NCBI GenBank assembly: GCA_035249175.1
Contig: DATFGT010000121.1
Location: 1 to 18,901, forward strand
DNA length: 18,901 nt
Source: 66-474 sp035249175
GTDB taxonomy: Bacteria; Pseudomonadota; Gammaproteobacteria; Xanthomonadales; Rhodanobacteraceae
Direction of reading: 5' to 3'
Below, piece after piece: positions 16,501 to 18,901 of the stretch; the stretch's first letter is position 1; each line of letters opens with the position of its first letter. The notes under the pieces were generated by a model, which was not told where the DNA came from, ran no database searches, and saw nothing but the letters and a program-made list of their open reading frames with translations. The translations under genes were made by a program, and so were the position numbers.

Positions 16501-18880
16501 TCAATTGCCGATGCGGCGTTCGGACTGCTTTCCTCCTGGTACCTATGATCTGTTCAATCGATGGATGAGTGCCATCGCGCGTTCGAGCGATGGCCTGATT
16601 TGCATTTCGCGGGCCGTGGAGGATGAGGTTCGCCAGCACCTGGACACGATGCAGGTATCACGCGCGCGGCCACTCAGGCTTGGGCATTTTCACTTGGGCG
16701 CGGATATCGAGTCGAGCAAGCCGAGCAATGGCATCACCTCTGAGCAGAGAGCTTGCCTGGAGCAGTTGCGATCCGCGCCTTCGTTTCTCGTGGTGGGGAC
16801 AATCGAGCCGCGCAAGGGTCACGCGCAGGCGCTTGATGCGTTCGAAAATTTGTGGGCACGCGGCCAGACTGTGAACCTTGTTCTGGTAGGCAAGGCCGGC
16901 TGGATGACCGAGGCCTTGGTGCAACGCATCCGCGATCACGCTGAAAACGGCAAAAGGCTGGTTTGGTTCGAGCAGGCCAGTGACGAGTTGTTGCTGCAGC
17001 TGTTTGCAGCCTGCGCCGTTTTGCTCGCACCATCGGAGGGGGAGGGGTTCGGGTTACCTCTGATTGAGGCCGCGAAATACGGCCTGCCGATTCTGTGCCG
17101 TGATCTCGCGGTATTCCGGGAGGTCGCTGGCGAGCACGCCACCTATTTTTCGGGTTACGCCAGCACTGATCTCGCCGACGCAGTAACCCATTGGTTGTCG
17201 CTCAACAAAGCGGGTACGGTACCGCCCTCCAGGCCGATGCCCCGGAAGAACTGGGAGCAATCCGCGCGGGATTTGCTCAGCATTGCGTTGGATGATGACT
17301 GGGATGGTGCATGGATGCCGGCCGAGAATTACTGGTTTCCCGCGTACGATCCTCGCATCGAGACGGGCGTTGGCAGGCGCGCACGCGGGCGCGTTGTCGC
17401 TGGCGGTTCGGGCGGAACGATTTTTCAGACCCACGCGATGGAAGTCGCGGATGGCCAGTATCGATTGCAAGTGAGCGGCGACTGGTTGGCAACATCCGGA
17501 ACGGCGCAAGTGGACCTTTTTTCCAGCGTTGAGCATGTCGTTCTCGCCAGCTTCGAACTTGTTGCGGCCCTACACCAAGGCACGCTGATTCTCGACGCCA
17601 CATTGGAGCTTCCAAGTGGCTGCGCTGACTTGTCGATACGGATAGTGGCTTCGGATGATGCATTCATCGCCATTGATGGTTGTGGGCTTCGGCCCCTGGA
17701 TCCTGCGACAGGAGGGAACGGAGTACGCCCGGGTCGACACGTCGGCAAACGACGCGTACTCGTCGATATCACCGAGATCACGCGGCTGGACGCGAAAACC
17801 GGCGTCCAACGCGTAACGCGAAATTTCTTTGCCGGATTGAAGGCTCTTGCGCTGGAGCAGGGGACCTTTGAAGTAGAGCCATTCTGCTGGACCGAGGGAA
17901 GCATTCGCCACGCCCGGGAATTCGCCCGAACGCGGCTGGGGATTCCGTGTGTGGGCAGCGATGAGCCAGTGCGCGTGCAGCCAAGGGACTTGGTATTCAT
18001 GCTCGATTCCTCGTGGTGGTCTCCTGAACGCTTCGACGACCTCCATGCCCGCGTACACGCAGCGGATGGCGAGGTCGTTTGGATGGTCCATGATTTGATT
18101 CCCATCCGGTTTCCTGAGCTGTGTGGTCCAGGAATGCCTTTGGCATTCAATACGTGGTTGACCCATGCGGTCCTTACGTCAGACGGATTCGTATGCAATT
18201 CCGAGGCGACGCGGTCCGACCTGGAGTCGTTTATCAGTGAAATGAGCGGGATTGGCCTGCAGCGACCGTGGACCCGCGTTGTCCAACTTGGCTGTGACCT
18301 GGGTTTGGATGCGGCTGCACCAGCTCCGGAAAAAAGCGCAGCGGTTCGGGCTGCAATTGGAAAGCGACCATACTTCGTGGCTCTCGGTACACTTGAACCT
18401 CGCAAAGACTACAAAACGATCATTGACGCTTTCGAATTGCTATGGACGCGTGGCGTGGACGTCGCGCTCGTAATCGTTGGAAGGCAAGGTTGGAATGTCG
18501 AAGTTCTCGTTGATCGCATCAATTTGCATCCGGAACTGCGCCAACGCCTCTACTGGATCCCCTCCGGCGGCGATAACGATGTGCGCAATCTTTTGGAAGG
18601 AGCTTCAGCCTTGATTCAAGCGTCGATTTGGGAGGGGTTTGGACTGCCGCTCATTGAAGCTGGAAGCCTTGGTGTAGCTCTGGTGGCAAGCGACATCGCG
18701 GTTTTTCGCGAAATAGCGGGTAACAGCGCCACTTATTTCCCGGTCGGCAATGCAACGGCACTCTCCAGGATTGTGCGGGACATGCTCGATGGCGAGCGAA
18801 CGCGCGATTCGTCGGGCATCCGGTACCGCAGTTGGGGTGAGGCTTCGCTGCAGCTCGCAGATGTCCTTGGTGTGGCGTGA
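13568..18880 (+). CDS. Giant glycosyltransferase with four GT-B domains and an embedded beta-sandwich
   Basis: 1770 residues, no signal peptide or membrane segment; likely cytoplasmic O-chain polymerase. Domain 1 (1-~410): IVVDLQACQ, RGIGRY, GGIDPRKN with K239, E-x7-E at E317/E325. Domain 2 (~426-820): PLPPQRSGIADYSAELL, LHEVFLSGL, FGVLGPFKRN, but the motif region reads SRGEASGTVLDCLAYG (E730, D737) instead of E-x7-E. Domain 3 (~865-1240): LLVDVSEL...KSGIQRVVKSL, EPRKGHAQ, E1159/E1167. Residues ~1250-1385 are beta-rich, ending FIAIDGCGLRPL, and resemble a small carbohydrate-binding sandwich. Domain 4 (~1396-1770): VLVDITEI...KTGVQRVTRN, EPRKDYK, E1689/E1697. Start GTG 13568 is needed to include the first beta strand (RIVVDL); a G-run at 13554-13559 could be the ribosome site. 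It overlaps the methyltransferase gene by 10 bases. Donor sugars are unknown; manC nearby makes GDP-mannose-derived donors plausible. Confidence 0.92.
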   Translation: MRIVVDLQACQSLPHRDRGIGRYSMALTKALLRNAGDDDDIWVALNGEIGETIEPVRAALSGLIDQRRIAVWKSASETALISRANEWRHAAAVQVRDAFLAQLKPDVVHISSLFEGYHDDVVTSVSVGQPFLTSVSLYDLIPLAQADTYLTDPRLREWYMGRLEELRQASLMLGISSFTCREAVERLQIPASRAVPVMAAADPMFRQIQIAVAKSQALLARLGITKRFVMYTGGIDPRKNIEGLIDAYSQLPGSLRHELQLVIVCEARPDQRERLQALAVQRGLLADQLVVTGYVSDADLVALYNLCQVFVFPSLSEGFGLPALEAMSCGAAVIASNTTSLPEVIGDPDALFDPHDAASIAGKLRAVLTDERLLARLREHGLRRAQDFSWDRCAQASLAAMRGTLDRRDGNRRAATGISSAASREKPLLAYISPLPPQRSGIADYSAELLPALSEYYRIETVSDQLEVTDPWVREHIPLHDYEWFEQNASRYDRVLYHLGNSAMHARMPTTLERHPGVVVLHEVFLSGLTSHLELASKVPGYWTRSLYESHGYQALADRKVLGNFERILQRYPCSLPLIRDAEGIIVHTQYCKGIAEHWFGEKTSHDWTVVPHLRAIPDRVPREQARRQLGLGDGDLLVCCFGVLGPFKRNLELLEGWVASSLGNDHRCHLVFVGAAHSPEYGDQVQQAVAERHLEEQVRVTGWADAQTYRTYLAAADIAVQLRGSSRGEASGTVLDCLAYGIPTIVNAHGPMAELPSEILIKIPDAFAATDLATALERLAANTVTRRELGQLGRNYCRDALDPKHIASLYHDAIEKITTKGSHRALARLADGITRIQGQPSREDFERLAIGIAANQRPAAVVRQLLVDVSELVRRDAKSGIQRVVKSLLGVLLRQPPSGFRVEPVYANPGQHYRYARTFTAEFLDLNESMPPDEPIDTDAGDVFLGLDLAPEEIPANGAEFEAMRQCGVRVCFVVYDQLPMRRSDCFPPGTYDLFNRWMSAIARSSDGLICISRAVEDEVRQHLDTMQVSRARPLRLGHFHLGADIESSKPSNGITSEQRACLEQLRSAPSFLVVGTIEPRKGHAQALDAFENLWARGQTVNLVLVGKAGWMTEALVQRIRDHAENGKRLVWFEQASDELLLQLFAACAVLLAPSEGEGFGLPLIEAAKYGLPILCRDLAVFREVAGEHATYFSGYASTDLADAVTHWLSLNKAGTVPPSRPMPRKNWEQSARDLLSIALDDDWDGAWMPAENYWFPAYDPRIETGVGRRARGRVVAGGSGGTIFQTHAMEVADGQYRLQVSGDWLATSGTAQVDLFSSVEHVVLASFELVAALHQGTLILDATLELPSGCADLSIRIVASDDAFIAIDGCGLRPLDPATGGNGVRPGRHVGKRRVLVDITEITRLDAKTGVQRVTRNFFAGLKALALEQGTFEVEPFCWTEGSIRHAREFARTRLGIPCVGSDEPVRVQPRDLVFMLDSSWWSPERFDDLHARVHAADGEVVWMVHDLIPIRFPELCGPGMPLAFNTWLTHAVLTSDGFVCNSEATRSDLESFISEMSGIGLQRPWTRVVQLGCDLGLDAAAPAPEKSAAVRAAIGKRPYFVALGTLEPRKDYKTIIDAFELLWTRGVDVALVIVGRQGWNVEVLVDRINLHPELRQRLYWIPSGGDNDVRNLLEGASALIQASIWEGFGLPLIEAGSLGVALVASDIAVFREIAGNSATYFPVGNATALSRIVRDMLDGERTRDSSGIRYRSWGEASLQLADVLGVA
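16160..17197 (+). repeat. Paralogous GT-B domain, copy inside the giant protein (domain 3)
   Basis: Residues 865-1210 of the giant protein, aligned with residues 202-548 of the glycosyltransferase at 8719-10479. The strongest match is the C-terminal Rossmann half (FGLPLIEAA..GLPILCRDL..VFREVAGEHATYFSG). Domain 4 of the same protein belongs to the same subfamily but is more distant. Confidence 0.8.
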
Positions 18881-18901
18881 GGCTCTTCGTGGGAGCGATC
18901 C
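18877..18901 (+). CDS. Possible start of the next gene (cut by window edge)
   Basis: GTG at 18877 overlaps the stop of the giant gene as GTGA, the same junction as wzm-wzt, and opens MRLFVGAI, a short hydrophobic strand like the start of another Rossmann-type glycosyltransferase. Only eight codons are visible and no clear Shine-Dalgarno precedes it, so this is tentative. Confidence 0.35.

Noticed and set aside
1..18901. Mobile elements, tRNA genes, CRISPR, riboswitches
   Set aside because: I looked for transposase-like frames, direct-repeat arrays and cloverleaf sequences and saw none; the coding sequence is almost continuous.

Overview
The window is an O-antigen (LPS) biosynthesis and export locus from a high-GC gammaproteobacterium, most likely a member of the Lysobacterales/Xanthomonadales. 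The taxonomic inference rests on the first gene, a metB-type PLP enzyme cut by the left edge. In Xanthomonas the LPS O-chain cluster is known to start next to metB (with etfAB on the far side), and the same adjacency is seen here. I see no rRNA, tRNA, insertion sequence, phage gene or CRISPR array.

Layout, left to right. (1) 1-1137: 3' part of metB, a housekeeping anchor. (2) 1219-3789: an 856-residue fusion of a GT-A and a GT-B (GT4-like) glycosyltransferase. (3) 4021-6606: a membrane phosphoglycerol transferase of the OpgB/LTA-synthase (sulfatase-fold) family with an extra C-terminal beta domain. (4) 6702-8722: wzm and wzt, the O-antigen ABC exporter, overlapping by 4 bases; Wzt carries the extra C-terminal substrate-recognition domain. 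(5) 8719-10479: a GT4-like glycosyltransferase overlapping wzt by 4 bases, with a duplicated N-terminal helical module. (6) 10514-11926, minus strand: manC (GDP-mannose synthesis), the only gene on the opposite strand. (7) 12075-13577: an FkbM methyltransferase fused to a long coiled coil. (8) 13568-18880: a 1770-residue protein with four GT-B glycosyltransferase domains in series plus an embedded beta-sandwich. The next gene may start at 18877.

How the parts fit (inference from family knowledge): ManC supplies GDP-mannose, directly or as precursor of GDP-deoxyhexoses. Seven glycosyltransferase domains in three proteins build a polysaccharide in the cytoplasm. The FkbM/coiled-coil protein is a candidate for capping the chain and setting its length, by analogy with WbdD of E. 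coli O9a. Wzm/Wzt exports the product, with the Wzt C-terminal domain probably reading a chain-end feature. The periplasmic OpgB-like enzyme may then add phosphoglycerol. No Wzx/Wzy pair is present in the window, consistent with the ABC-transporter route.

The most notable signals are the 4xGT-B megasynthase, a recurrent motif (S-R-[SW]-W-R-L-T-A-P-L-R) found twice in one glycosyltransferase and once in the methyltransferase, and the close paralogy between the single-domain glycosyltransferase and the third domain of the giant one. The sugars made and the linkages formed cannot be read from this sequence.
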